A model generated the notes under the pieces. It saw only the letters and a list, made by a program, of their open reading frames with translations, did no database searches and was not told the DNA's origin. Below, piece after piece: positions 43,494 to 50,816 of a DNA stretch of 50,816 nt (position 1 is the stretch's first letter; each line of letters opens with the position of its first letter). A program made the position numbers and the translations under genes. The stretch is from contig CAIPTY010000014.1 in the NCBI GenBank assembly GCA_903868145.1, positions 1 to 50,816 on the forward strand. Reading direction: 5' to 3'. The stretch is from an uncultured Desulfuromonadales bacterium (GTDB taxonomy: Bacteria; Desulfobacterota; Desulfuromonadia; Geobacterales; Pseudopelobacteraceae).

Positions 43494-45242
43494 CTACTCC
43501 ACGAAGCTCTTCAACTTCTTGCTGCGGCTGGGGTGGCGCAGCTTGCGCAGAGCTTTGGCTTCGATCTGGCGGATGCGTTCACGCGTAACCTCAAAATCCT
43601 GTCCAACCTCCTCCAGCGTGTGGTCACTCTTTTCACCGATACCGAAGCGCATGCGCAGAACCTTCTCTTCGCGCGGGGTCAGTGTGGCCAGAACCTTGGC
43701 GGTGCTTTCAGACAGATTCGCCTTGATAACAGCTTCAATAGGGGATATGACCCCTTTGTCCTCGATAAAATCACCCAGGTGCGAATCCTCTTCTTCACCG
43801 ATGGGGGTTTCCAGTGAGATGGGTTCCTTGGCGATCTTCAGTACCTTGCGGACTTTGTCCAGCGGCAACTGCATCCGCTCGGCAATCTCTTCGGGCGAGG
43901 GTTCGCGGCCATTTTCCTGAACCAACTGGCGGCTGGTGCGAATCAGCTTGTTGATGGTTTCGATCATATGTACCGGAATACGGATGGTGCGGGCCTGGTC
44001 AGCTATGGCGCGGGTTATGGCCTGTCTGATCCACCACGTTGCGTAGGTGGAAAACTTGTAGCCGCGCTGGTATTCAAACTTGTCCACAGCCTTCATCAAA
44101 CCGATATTGCCCTCCTGAATCAAATCCAGAAACTGAAGCCCGCGATTGGTGTATTTCTTTGCTATGGAGACAACCAGACGGAGGTTGGCCTCAATGAGCT
44201 CACTTTTTGCGACCCGTGCCTTGCACTCACCATCCTCAATGGCAATCAGGGCCGTTGACAATTCGCTGGCCTTGAAGCCGGACTCCTGCTCCACCTTTTG
44301 CAGTTTGCGGGATGTGGCACGCAGACGTTTATCCAGCTTCAGGGTCTCTTCTGCTCCCAGTTTGAGTTTCTTGAGGTCTGTCGCCGCCTTGTCCTCATCA
44401 ATGTGATATTTATCCACAAGGAGTTTGAGCTTGGCATGCGGGATCTGCGCTTCAATATCGGCAAGTTCCTTAAAGTGTCGTTCAACCTTGACCGACAGCT
44501 CCTTCAGGCGCTCTGCAATCTTGTTGATGTGACGGTCCTTCATGCGCAGTGATTTCAATTGCTCGGCCTGGAGTCCTTTGGCGCTGAGCAGCTTTTTTTC
44601 CAGTTCCTTTTTCTTGGATGCAGACTTTGCGGCATCAAGTTCGGCAGCCAGTTCAGCAAGAGAGGCATCCTGGGCGGCGATGGCATCTATAACTTCGAGG
44701 ATCCGATTCTTATGAAGATCCTCTTCGCCATCCTCCAGCTCCTCTTCCTCAACCTCCTTGCTGATCTCGGAGGCGTTAATCTGGAACTTGCGCAGTTTAT
44801 CTCCCAGCAGAATGACTTCGCGCACGGTGATGGGCGTGTTGAGAATGACGCTGGCCACATCCCGTTCGCCATCTTCGATGCGCTTGGCGATCTCCACCTC
44901 TCCCTCGCGGGTCAGGAGAGAAACCGAACCCATTTCGCGCAAATACATGCGCACCGGGTCGCTTGTCCGGCCGATTGTTCCGGCCTCGAACTCGACTTCC
45001 TCGGCCTCGCCCTCAACCTCTTCCTCTTCCTCCAGGTCGATCTTCATTTTGGGGATCTTGACCTTTTGGGCAGAGTCGACGATCTCGATGTCCATATCCC
45101 CGAACATGCCCATAACGTCATCAATCTGATCAGTGGCGATATCAGGTGGGAGAATGTCGTTCACCTCGTCAAAGGTCAGAAATCCTTTTTCTTTGCCAAG
45201 GTCGATCAGTTGTTTTACTTCATCCAGATTTTTCTTAGCCAT
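43494..45242 (-). CDS. rpoD: Primary sigma factor RpoD (sigma-70)
   Basis: 582 residues, the housekeeping sigma. An N-terminal region 1.1 (about 1-80) is followed by an acidic stretch. Region 1.2 has [18 protein letters not shown], and a non-conserved helical insert follows. Region 2 has [40 protein letters not shown] with [15 protein letters not shown], and region 4.2 has [20 protein letters not shown]. It ends the rpsU-dnaG-rpoD block, 24 bp after dnaG. It converges on proB with no strong terminator between. Confidence 0.97.
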   Translation of the reverse strand: MAKKNLDEVKQLIDLGKEKGFLTFDEVNDILPPDIATDQIDDVMGMFGDMDIEIVDSAQKVKIPKMKIDLEEEEEVEGEAEEVEFEAGTIGRTSDPVRMYLREMGSVSLLTREGEVEIAKRIEDGERDVASVILNTPITVREVILLGDKLRKFQINASEISKEVEEEELEDGEEDLHKNRILEVIDAIAAQDASLAELAAELDAAKSASKKKELEKKLLSAKGLQAEQLKSLRMKDRHINKIAERLKELSVKVERHFKELADIEAQIPHAKLKLLVDKYHIDEDKAATDLKKLKLGAEETLKLDKRLRATSRKLQKVEQESGFKASELSTALIAIEDGECKARVAKSELIEANLRLVVSIAKKYTNRGLQFLDLIQEGNIGLMKAVDKFEYQRGYKFSTYATWWIRQAITRAIADQARTIRIPVHMIETINKLIRTSRQLVQENGREPSPEEIAERMQLPLDKVRKVLKIAKEPISLETPIGEEEDSHLGDFIEDKGVISPIEAVIKANLSESTAKVLATLTPREEKVLRMRFGIGEKSDHTLEEVGQDFEVTRERIRQIEAKALRKLRHPSRSKKLKSFVE

Positions 45243-45266
45243 TCATTCACCTCAAGTTGCAGCCGT

Positions 45267-47024
45267 TCATGGCTGTATCTTCGCTTTTCTGGTTCGTAAG
45301 GCGTCCGCCTCTTGCAGGAGGGCGGAGTATTCAGGGCTGTCGGGCTCGAGTCGCGCCAACTGGGCCGCAATATCCCGAATAGAGACGATAGCGCGTTTTT
45401 CTCTGCTGCGCAGACAGTTGTCGAAGGCGATTCGCCAGTCTATGTCTGCAATATGTGCATCGGAAACCAGCAGACGGGACAGGAGCATTTTGACACCCGG
45501 TTCGGCTGCGTTATCGGGTAGCTGGTGCAGAGCATGCACGGTGTCATCGTCGTGAAGCCTGTCCAGAACCAGCCGCGCCAGTTCCAGATACTCTCCCTCA
45601 AACAGGCCGTCAATCCCCGTTCGCCTTACTTCATCACGGGCTTCGGGATAATTTATCAGCAGTTTCAGCAATGTCTCCTGTGTCTGATCCCCCGTGCGAA
45701 CGGCCTGATTTTGCCGCCCCGTGAGATCACGGCCTGAAAGGCTCATACCACCCATGCGCTTGCGGAAGGAGTGAACGGTGATGTCCAGCAGGCGGCAGAT
45801 CTCCTTTTCATACAGATCCCGTTCCACCGGATCGGTGATCTTTTTGAAGCGGGGCTGAAGTTCATCGATGACCCGCACCTTGCTATCAACGCTGTCTGCG
45901 GGTGTTTCCGCCAGGAGCGATCGCACGAAATATTCGAATGCCGGCCGTGCTTTTTCACGGCGATCCGCAAATGCCTCGACCGGGTTGGCGGCCAGGTAGG
46001 TGTCCGGGTCATCGCCAGCGGGCAGGGTAATGACATACGCCGGTAATCTCTGTTCCAGGAAAAGCTCCATTGAGCGAATAGTGGCTTTTTGCCCGGCGTT
46101 GTCACTGTCAAAGAGCAGGTAAGCCTTTTCCGCATGCCGCTTGATCAAGCCGGCGTGGGTTGATGTCAGCGCAGTGCCGCAGGTGGCGACCACATTCCTG
46201 ACACCGGCCCTGAACAGCGCCAGATGGTCGAAATAACCTTCCACGATGATAACGGCGTTTTCAGTCCTGATGGACGGCAACGCCATATCCAGCCCGAAGA
46301 GTACGGCGCTCTTGTGGTAGAGCGGGGATTCGGGCGAGTTGATGTATTTGGGCAGCGATGAATCCAGCACCCGTCCGGCAAAGGCGATGGTTACCCCTTT
46401 GGCATCCCTTATGGGGATCATCAAGCGGTTGCGGAACTGGTCGTACCATCCCCGCTCGCTTTTACGGACCACACCCAGCTTGAGGGCGAGTTCCAGATCA
46501 ATACCGGCGGCTTTCAGATGCTGCACAAGGGCATCGCCGCGGTCAGGAGCAGCACCAAGCTTGTAGGCCTCGGCGATCTCGTCGGCAATAGCGCGATTCG
46601 CCAGGTACGATCTGACTGCAGCCCCATCCGGACGGACACGCAGTGTCTCCCTATAAAAGTCAGATGCCAGCTCGTTGATGCGCTGAAATGTCTGACGGTC
46701 GCTCTGAGCCTGCTTTTCAATCGGTGTAAGCTGGCGCTCCTCAATTTCAACGCCCGCCTTGCGAGCCATAAGTTTAAGCGATTCGGGAAAGCTGAGCCCC
46801 TCGATCCGCATAATGAAGGAGAATGCGTTGCCTCCGGCCCCGCAGCCGAAACAGTGAAAAATTTCCCGTGCCGGATTAACATTGAACGACGGGGTTTTCT
46901 CGGCGTGAAACGGGCAAAGTCCCTGAAAATTGGCCCCCGAGCGTCTCAACTGCACATAATCGGAAACAACATCAACTATTGAAATCCTCTCCGCAACCTC
47001 CCGCACCTTCTCTTCAGGGATCAT
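45267..47024 (-). CDS. dnaG: DNA primase
   Basis: Makes RNA primers at the fork. The N-terminal zinc ribbon has C37, H40, C58 and C61 (CPFH and CFGC). The TOPRIM core has IIVEGYFDHLALFRAGV with the catalytic glutamate and LLFDSDNAGQKAT with the DxD acids. A C-terminal helicase-binding domain closes the 585-residue chain. It overlaps the cvpA stop and is followed by rpoD. Confidence 0.97.
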   Translation of the reverse strand: MIPEEKVREVAERISIVDVVSDYVQLRRSGANFQGLCPFHAEKTPSFNVNPAREIFHCFGCGAGGNAFSFIMRIEGLSFPESLKLMARKAGVEIEERQLTPIEKQAQSDRQTFQRINELASDFYRETLRVRPDGAAVRSYLANRAIADEIAEAYKLGAAPDRGDALVQHLKAAGIDLELALKLGVVRKSERGWYDQFRNRLMIPIRDAKGVTIAFAGRVLDSSLPKYINSPESPLYHKSAVLFGLDMALPSIRTENAVIIVEGYFDHLALFRAGVRNVVATCGTALTSTHAGLIKRHAEKAYLLFDSDNAGQKATIRSMELFLEQRLPAYVITLPAGDDPDTYLAANPVEAFADRREKARPAFEYFVRSLLAETPADSVDSKVRVIDELQPRFKKITDPVERDLYEKEICRLLDITVHSFRKRMGGMSLSGRDLTGRQNQAVRTGDQTQETLLKLLINYPEARDEVRRTGIDGLFEGEYLELARLVLDRLHDDDTVHALHQLPDNAAEPGVKMLLSRLLVSDAHIADIDWRIAFDNCLRSREKRAIVSIRDIAAQLARLEPDSPEYSALLQEADALRTRKAKIQP

Positions 47025-47512
47025 GGCTGCGTCGCGGATTTGCTGCGCCAGATGGAGAGTATGCTGTCTCCGGCCTCAGCGAACAGGTTGGCCGATTCCG
47101 AAGCCCGCACCTTCTGTTTCAACTGGTCGGGCATGAATCCGGAGGTGGCTGTGCTGAACAGCAGGCTCAATAACAGCGCGCCTTCAGCGGCTCCGATCAC
47201 GATACCTCCCAGACGATTGAGAGTGCCCAGCATGACGAGCTTCAAAGCTGTTGTGATAACGTTGCCCACAATGTGCGCAATAACTCCGGTCAGGAGCAGA
47301 ATCAGCATGAAAGCCAGAAACGAGGAAACATGACCGGGAATATGAAGAATGGTGCGAATGGGAACGGATACAGCCGTGTAGTAGTGGTAGGCCAGCCATC
47401 CTCCCACGATCAGACCGGTAAGCGAAGATGCTTCGTTGACCAGTCCCCGCATCAGACCTTTAAGAGCGAAAAAAAGTAATACCGCCAGAATGATAATGTC
47501 GAGTAGATTCAT
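47021..47512 (-). CDS. CvpA-family membrane protein
   Basis: 163 residues with about four membrane helices, opening MNLLDIIILAVLLFFALKGLMRGLVNEA, the CvpA signature of a helix followed by KGxxRG. CvpA is linked to colicin V production and envelope stress in E. coli; its exact role is unclear. It shares four bases with dnaG. Confidence 0.85.
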   Translation of the reverse strand: MNLLDIIILAVLLFFALKGLMRGLVNEASSLTGLIVGGWLAYHYYTAVSVPIRTILHIPGHVSSFLAFMLILLLTGVIAHIVGNVITTALKLVMLGTLNRLGGIVIGAAEGALLLSLLFSTATSGFMPDQLKQKVRASESANLFAEAGDSILSIWRSKSATQP

Positions 47513-47533
47513 CGGGGAGCCTTGTCCCGCTTA

Positions 47534-47568
47534 CAAAAGAAGGGGCAATCAGGATGAAAGCCCCTTTC
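47534..47568 (-). terminator. Internal terminator between yqeY and cvpA
   Basis: On the minus strand GAAAGGGGC and GCCCCTTC form an 8-bp stem around a 13-base loop, followed by TTTTG. It sits between the rpsU-yqeY pair and cvpA-dnaG-rpoD. Confidence 0.75.
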
Positions 47569-47621
47569 AACTGGTATGGGTGCGAGCAGATCGATCCAGC
47601 AGCTCCTGCCGTCCGCCTGTT

Positions 47622-48065
47622 TCAGGCGAGCTTGCGCTTGACCGCTTCGCTGACGGCTTTTCCGTCAGCCTTACCGGAGGTCAGTGGGGTAAGCGCCTTC
47701 ATGACGCGTCCCATATCCTTGGCGCCCTGGGCACCGGTTTCCGCAATGACCCGATCGATCAAGGCATTGATTTCTTCTTCGCTGAGCTGGGCAGGAAGAA
47801 AGCCAAGCAGGATGGCCAGTTCAGCCTCTTCCTTTTCAACCAGATCAGGACGGTTTCCTTCCTGGTACATCCTGATTGATTCGCGGCGCTGTTTTGAGAG
47901 GGTTGAGATGACTTCGATAATACCCTGGTCATCCATCTCCTTCTTCTGGTCTATTTCCCGGTTCTTCACCATTGAGCGGATCGTGCGGATAGCCGAAAGG
48001 CGCAGGTCATCCCGCGCCTTCATGGCAGTCTTCATAGATTCGTTAAGCTCTTCTTTCAATGACAT
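47622..48065 (-). CDS. yqeY: GatB/YqeY domain protein
   Basis: 147 residues. The N-terminal helices (SLKEELNESMKTAMKARDDLRLSAIRTIRSMVKN) and the C-terminal YqeY fold (LPAQLSEEEINALIDRVIAETGAQGAKDMGRVMKAL, then GKADGKAVSEAVKRKL) match the family, which resembles the tail of the GatB amidotransferase subunit. It probably binds tRNA. Its place behind rpsU is common in bacteria. Confidence 0.93.
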   Translation of the reverse strand: MSLKEELNESMKTAMKARDDLRLSAIRTIRSMVKNREIDQKKEMDDQGIIEVISTLSKQRRESIRMYQEGNRPDLVEKEEAELAILLGFLPAQLSEEEINALIDRVIAETGAQGAKDMGRVMKALTPLTSGKADGKAVSEAVKRKLA

Positions 48066-48076
48066 TCAGTGTTGTC

Positions 48077-48274
48077 CTAGTCAATCATTTTACGCTGTTT
48101 CTTGAGGGCGCGCTTACGGGCCGCTATGGCTTTCTTCTTGCGCTTGATGCTTGGCTTTTCGAAGTGTTCGCGTTTACGAACTTCGGAAAGAATCCCCGCT
48201 TTTTCGCACTGTTTCTTGAATTTCTTCAGGGCGAGTTCAAACGGTTCACTGTCCTTTATTTTTACTCCCGGCAT
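48077..48274 (-). CDS. rpsU: 30S ribosomal protein S21
   Basis: 65 residues, highly basic: [32 protein letters not shown] followed by a Lys/Arg-rich tail. This is the S21 family, which helps mRNA selection at initiation. It heads the macromolecular-synthesis operon, with yqeY starting 11 bases downstream and a strong promoter upstream. Confidence 0.95.
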   Translation of the reverse strand: MPGVKIKDSEPFELALKKFKKQCEKAGILSEVRKREHFEKPSIKRKKKAIAARKRALKKQRKMID

Positions 48275-48351
48275 CTCTTTATCACTCCCCCCATTATAAA
48301 GTACCCGAAAAAGCGGATGTTACCGTGCGGCATAAAATTTCAGAGTTGCGT

Positions 48352-48379
48352 ATCATACCAGTAAGCCGGGCATTGTCAA
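48352..48379 (-). promoter_or_regulatory. Sigma-70 promoter for rpsU operon
   Basis: On the minus strand TTGACA (48374-48379) is followed after 16 bases by TATGAT (48352-48357). Both boxes are near-perfect. It lies about 78 bp upstream of the rpsU start and downstream of hisE. Confidence 0.7.
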
Positions 48380-48415
48380 TATAATAAATAGAATGGTGTT
48401 CACAATATGCGAGGT

Positions 48416-48745
48416 CTATGGAGCGATACGCGAGGCCTTCTCATCAAGACCCGATCTGCCAAAGCGGCGACGCAGTTCATCGAAGACCGCCTCCGGGGGT
48501 ATGTCGTGATATCCCAGCATGACCAGCAGATGGAAGACCAAGTCAGTCGTCTCGCAGACGATTTCGTCCCGCGTGCCACCTTTGGCTGCTATGACAACCT
48601 CGGTTGCTTCCTCGCCTACCTTTTTGAGGATCCTGTCGATCCCCTTCTGCATCAGGGAGGCGGTGTAGGAACTCTCCGCCGGATTGCCCTTGCGGTCAAG
48701 GATGACCTGATAAACGGCGTCAATGATGTGTGGCTCGTTGTTCAT
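48416..48745 (-). CDS. hisE: Phosphoribosyl-ATP pyrophosphatase
   Basis: 109 residues of the MazG-like HisE fold: [30 protein letters not shown], with the metal-binding EExxE pattern, and [15 protein letters not shown]. It hydrolyses phosphoribosyl-ATP in histidine synthesis. Its start overlaps the hisF stop by four bases. Confidence 0.94.
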   Translation of the reverse strand: MNNEPHIIDAVYQVILDRKGNPAESSYTASLMQKGIDRILKKVGEEATEVVIAAKGGTRDEIVCETTDLVFHLLVMLGYHDIPPEAVFDELRRRFGRSGLDEKASRIAP

Positions 48746-49503
48746 AAGCGTACCGGCACCCCCCTGCTGTCAAGATACTGTTTGGCTTCACTGATCGTGT
48801 ATTCACGGTAGTGGAAAATCGATGCGGCCAGGCAGGCGCTGGCACCCGCCGTCACAAAGCCGTCATAGAGGTGTTCCAGGTTGCCGACACCACCCGAGGC
48901 GATCACCGGGATCGAGACCGCATCCACCACGGCGCGGGTCAATTCCAGATCGTAGCCGTCTTTTGTACCGTCGCAATCCATGCTTGTCAGCAGTATCTCG
49001 CCGGAGCCATATTCCTCCATCCTGATAGCCCACTCCACCACGTCGATGCCGGTCGGATTGCGCCCGCCATGTGTGTAGACTTCCCAGCGTTTTTCTCCCG
49101 CGACGCGACGGGCATCGATGGCCACCACGGTGCATTGCGAGCCGAAACGTTCGGCGGCCTCCTTGACAAACTCGGGACGATGGACGGCAGCGGTGTTGAT
49201 AGAGGTCTTGTCGGCTCCTGCGTTGAGCATGCGACGGATGTCATCGACGGTGCGAATACCACCTCCCACGGTCAACGGCATGAAAACGCGCTCGGCAGTG
49301 CGCCGGACTACATCCACAATGGTATCTCGCTCATCCGAAGAGGCGGTGATGTCCAGAAAGGTAAGCTCGTCAGCCCCTTCCAGGTCATAGCGCTCGGCAA
49401 TTTCCACCGGGTCACCGGCGTCACGCAGTTCCAGGAACTGGACACCTTTGACGACGCGGCCGCCCTTTACGTCCAGACAGGGTATGATGCGTTTGGTCAG
49501 CAT
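48742..49503 (-). CDS. hisF: Imidazole glycerol phosphate synthase, cyclase subunit
   Basis: A TIM barrel of 253 residues that forms imidazole glycerol phosphate with ammonia from HisH. The catalytic D11 ([15 protein letters not shown]) and D130 (VVAIDARR) are present, with phosphate loops [10 protein letters not shown] and [12 protein letters not shown]. It follows hisA and precedes hisE. Confidence 0.96.
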   Translation of the reverse strand: MLTKRIIPCLDVKGGRVVKGVQFLELRDAGDPVEIAERYDLEGADELTFLDITASSDERDTIVDVVRRTAERVFMPLTVGGGIRTVDDIRRMLNAGADKTSINTAAVHRPEFVKEAAERFGSQCTVVAIDARRVAGEKRWEVYTHGGRNPTGIDVVEWAIRMEEYGSGEILLTSMDCDGTKDGYDLELTRAVVDAVSIPVIASGGVGNLEHLYDGFVTAGASACLAASIFHYREYTISEAKQYLDSRGVPVRL

Positions 49504-49504
49504 G

Positions 49505-50235
49505 TCAATTGATGCCTTTCGTCAAAGCCACCGCCTCGGCCAGGCGGATCGCCCCCGTATAAACCGCTTTGCCGGTTATAACACCGGAAATACCGCTTGA
49601 CTCGATCGCCATCGGTTCTCAATATCCTTGAGCGACGAGACGCCACCCGAGGCGATGATCGGGATGCTCACAGCTTCCGCCAGTGCTTTGGTTGCTTCCA
49701 GGTTGGGGCCCTGCAACATGCCGTCGCGGGAAATATCGGTATATACGATTGCTGAGACACCAAAACCCTCAAACTTCTTTGCCAGCTCTACCGCTGTGAC
49801 ATCGGTAACTTCGGCCCAGCCCTGCACCGCGACCATGCCGTTCTTGGCGTCGATGCCGACCACAATCCGCCCCGGAAATTTGACGCAGGCCTCCCGCACC
49901 AGCTCCGGGTTGCGCTGGGCGGCAGTTCCGATGATGACGCGGGACAGACCCAGTGATAGGTAGGCCTCGATAGTTTCGATGTCCCGAATCCCACCCCCAA
50001 GCTGTGAAGGGATTGAGATTGCATGGACAATCGCTTCAATAGCACCCCGGTTTTTCGGTTCGCCGGCAAAAGCACCATCCAGATCAACGATGTGCAGCAG
50101 CTCGGCGCCCTGATCCTGCCAGGCGCGGGCCTGGGCCGCCGGATTGTCGTTAAAGACGGTATCTTTGTCCATCAGCCCCTGTTCGAGGCGGACGCACTTC
50201 CCTTCTTTCAGATCTATGGCGGGGATGACTATCAT
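49505..50235 (-). CDS. hisA: HisA isomerase with an apparent frameshift near the 3' end
   Basis: A phosphoribosyl-formimino isomerase (TIM barrel). It starts [13 protein letters not shown]; catalytic D8 and the GIDAKNG aspartate are intact, as are SQLGGGIRD and [14 protein letters not shown]. After that the frame reads NRWRSSQ and stops early at 49576. Adding one base between 49613 and 49614 restores [20 protein letters not shown] and a normal HisA end, with the stop one base before hisF. So either a real one-base deletion or a sequencing error. A disrupted end would remove the last beta-alpha unit and probably inactivate the enzyme. Confidence 0.9.
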
Positions 50236-50262
50236 CGGAAACAAACCTTTCAAAATCATTTT

Positions 50263-50416
50263 ACCACGGAGGCACAGAGACACAGAGAACGCCAAAAACA
50301 AAATTCGAGGGGAAAAGCAAAATAACAGGAAGTGTTAACGCTTGAACATCTCTATGGTTTTACGCAAAAAAAATCAGACTTGATGTTCTCTTCCTTTTCT
50401 CCGTGTCTCTGTGGTG
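50263..50416. repeat. Dispersed-repeat inverted pair between hisA and hisH
   Basis: CACAGAGACACAGAGAA (50273-50289) faces TTCTCCGTGTCTCTGTG (50397-50413), 16 of 17 matching as an inverted repeat about 110 bp apart, with ACCAC/GTGG outer ends. I recall ACCACAGAGACACGGAGA-type repeats spread through intergenic DNA of several bacterial phyla. Here the pair ends two bases before the hisH stop codon and fills the hisH-hisA gap. Confidence 0.6.
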
Positions 50417-50418
50417 GA

Positions 50419-50816
50419 TTAGCCTTTGATTTCAGCGAAGTTCTTCAATATCCGCAGCCCAACATCCTGGGACTTCTCCGGGTGGAACTGAGTGGCGACG
50501 ATATTGTCTTTCCAGATGGATGAGCAGAACTCGAAACCGTAGTCAGTGGTGGTGGCAATGAGATTTTCATCGTCAGGCTTTGCATAGTAGGAATGGACAA
50601 AGTACACGTTCGAGCCGTCGGCAACGCCATCAAAAGCTGCCGGGCGCCTATTGAAAGAGAGCTGGTTCCAGCCCATTTGAGGAACTTTCAGCTTTTCTGC
50701 ACCCTCCCGCATATCGTCGGGGAAGCGCAGTACGTGGCCGGGGATGACATTCAGCCCCTGATGCATACCGAATTCGACACTGTCGGTGAACAGCATCTGC
50801 ATGCCGACGCAGATGC
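50419..50816 (-). CDS. hisH: Imidazole glycerol phosphate synthase, glutaminase subunit (partial)
   Basis: The gene runs off the right edge; the visible part begins ICVGMQMLF, where the cysteine is the glutaminase nucleophile. The remaining triad lies in TQFHPEKSQ (histidine and glutamate). It supplies ammonia to HisF. The C-terminus LRILKNFAEIKG is complete. Confidence 0.95.
   Translation of the reverse strand, partial: ICVGMQMLFTDSVEFGMHQGLNVIPGHVLRFPDDMREGAEKLKVPQMGWNQLSFNRRPAAFDGVADGSNVYFVHSYYAKPDDENLIATTTDYGFEFCSSIWKDNIVATQFHPEKSQDVGLRILKNFAEIKG

Noticed and set aside
44559-45299. Plus-strand frame of 246 codons
   Set aside because: Antisense to the rpoD N-terminal half; Phe/Leu-rich because it mirrors acidic and lysine codons of RpoD.
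48811-49512. Plus-strand frame of 233 codons
   Set aside because: Antisense to hisF, which is complete and canonical.
1-50816. tRNA, rRNA, CRISPR array or cyclic-di-GMP riboswitch
   Set aside because: I looked for cloverleaf anticodon/T-arm patterns, rRNA motifs, regularly spaced repeats and GEMM core sequences in the intergenic regions and saw none. A covariance-model scan would be decisive.

Overview
The window reads as chromosome of a Geobacter-type bacterium (Geobacterales/Desulfuromonadia; closer placement is a guess). The reasons are a large chemosensory and two-component repertoire, hopanoid side-chain genes hpnJ and hpnK, an RdgC-ObgE-ProB run, a helix-hairpin-helix secreted protein, and split histidine loci next to the rpsU/dnaG/rpoD block. 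All gene assignments come from reading the sequence and from recalled family motifs; no search was run.

Region 1 (1-15.6 kb) is signalling. A membrane sensor kinase and its receiver (minus strand) sit beside a 3-hydroxybutyrate dehydrogenase-like SDR. A non-coding stretch with a candidate sigma-54 promoter then leads to a badly truncated sensor kinase: a few MASE1 residues fused directly to an ATPase domain. Next come a receiver-HD-GYP-receiver protein and a chemosensory operon in the order MCP, CheR, triple-CheW protein, CheB, free receiver, CheA. The CheA is unusually long, with extra degenerate Hpt-like sequence in the middle.

Region 2 (15.7-32.8 kb) is mostly housekeeping. It holds an HDOD protein, recO, polA (with an apparent repeat-derived insertion), an IclR regulator divergent from a UspA/deacetylase/Cys-rich-peptide operon, a tight hpnJ-hpnK-SMR transporter-proC operon, an HHH protein, an HNH protein, a histidine phosphatase, a DUF4139 protein, an RRM protein, YdfG and an RluA-type pseudouridine synthase. 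Several strong hairpin terminators separate the units.

Region 3 (32.8-35.8 kb) looks like a small accessory island between core genes: about 400 bp of non-coding DNA, an antitoxin/PIN-toxin pair, a secreted caspase-like protein, and a REP-like inverted repeat.

Region 4 (35.8-50.8 kb) is core again. It contains hisI-hisG, a YkgJ-type protein, a FadR-type regulator, two poorly understood proteins, rdgC-obgE-proB, and convergent with these the rpsU-yqeY-cvpA-dnaG-rpoD operon with an internal terminator. The window ends with hisH-hisA-hisF-hisE. hisA carries an apparent one-base deletion near its 3' end, and a dispersed-repeat inverted pair lies between hisH and hisA. I saw no tRNA, rRNA, CRISPR array, intact insertion sequence or known riboswitch.
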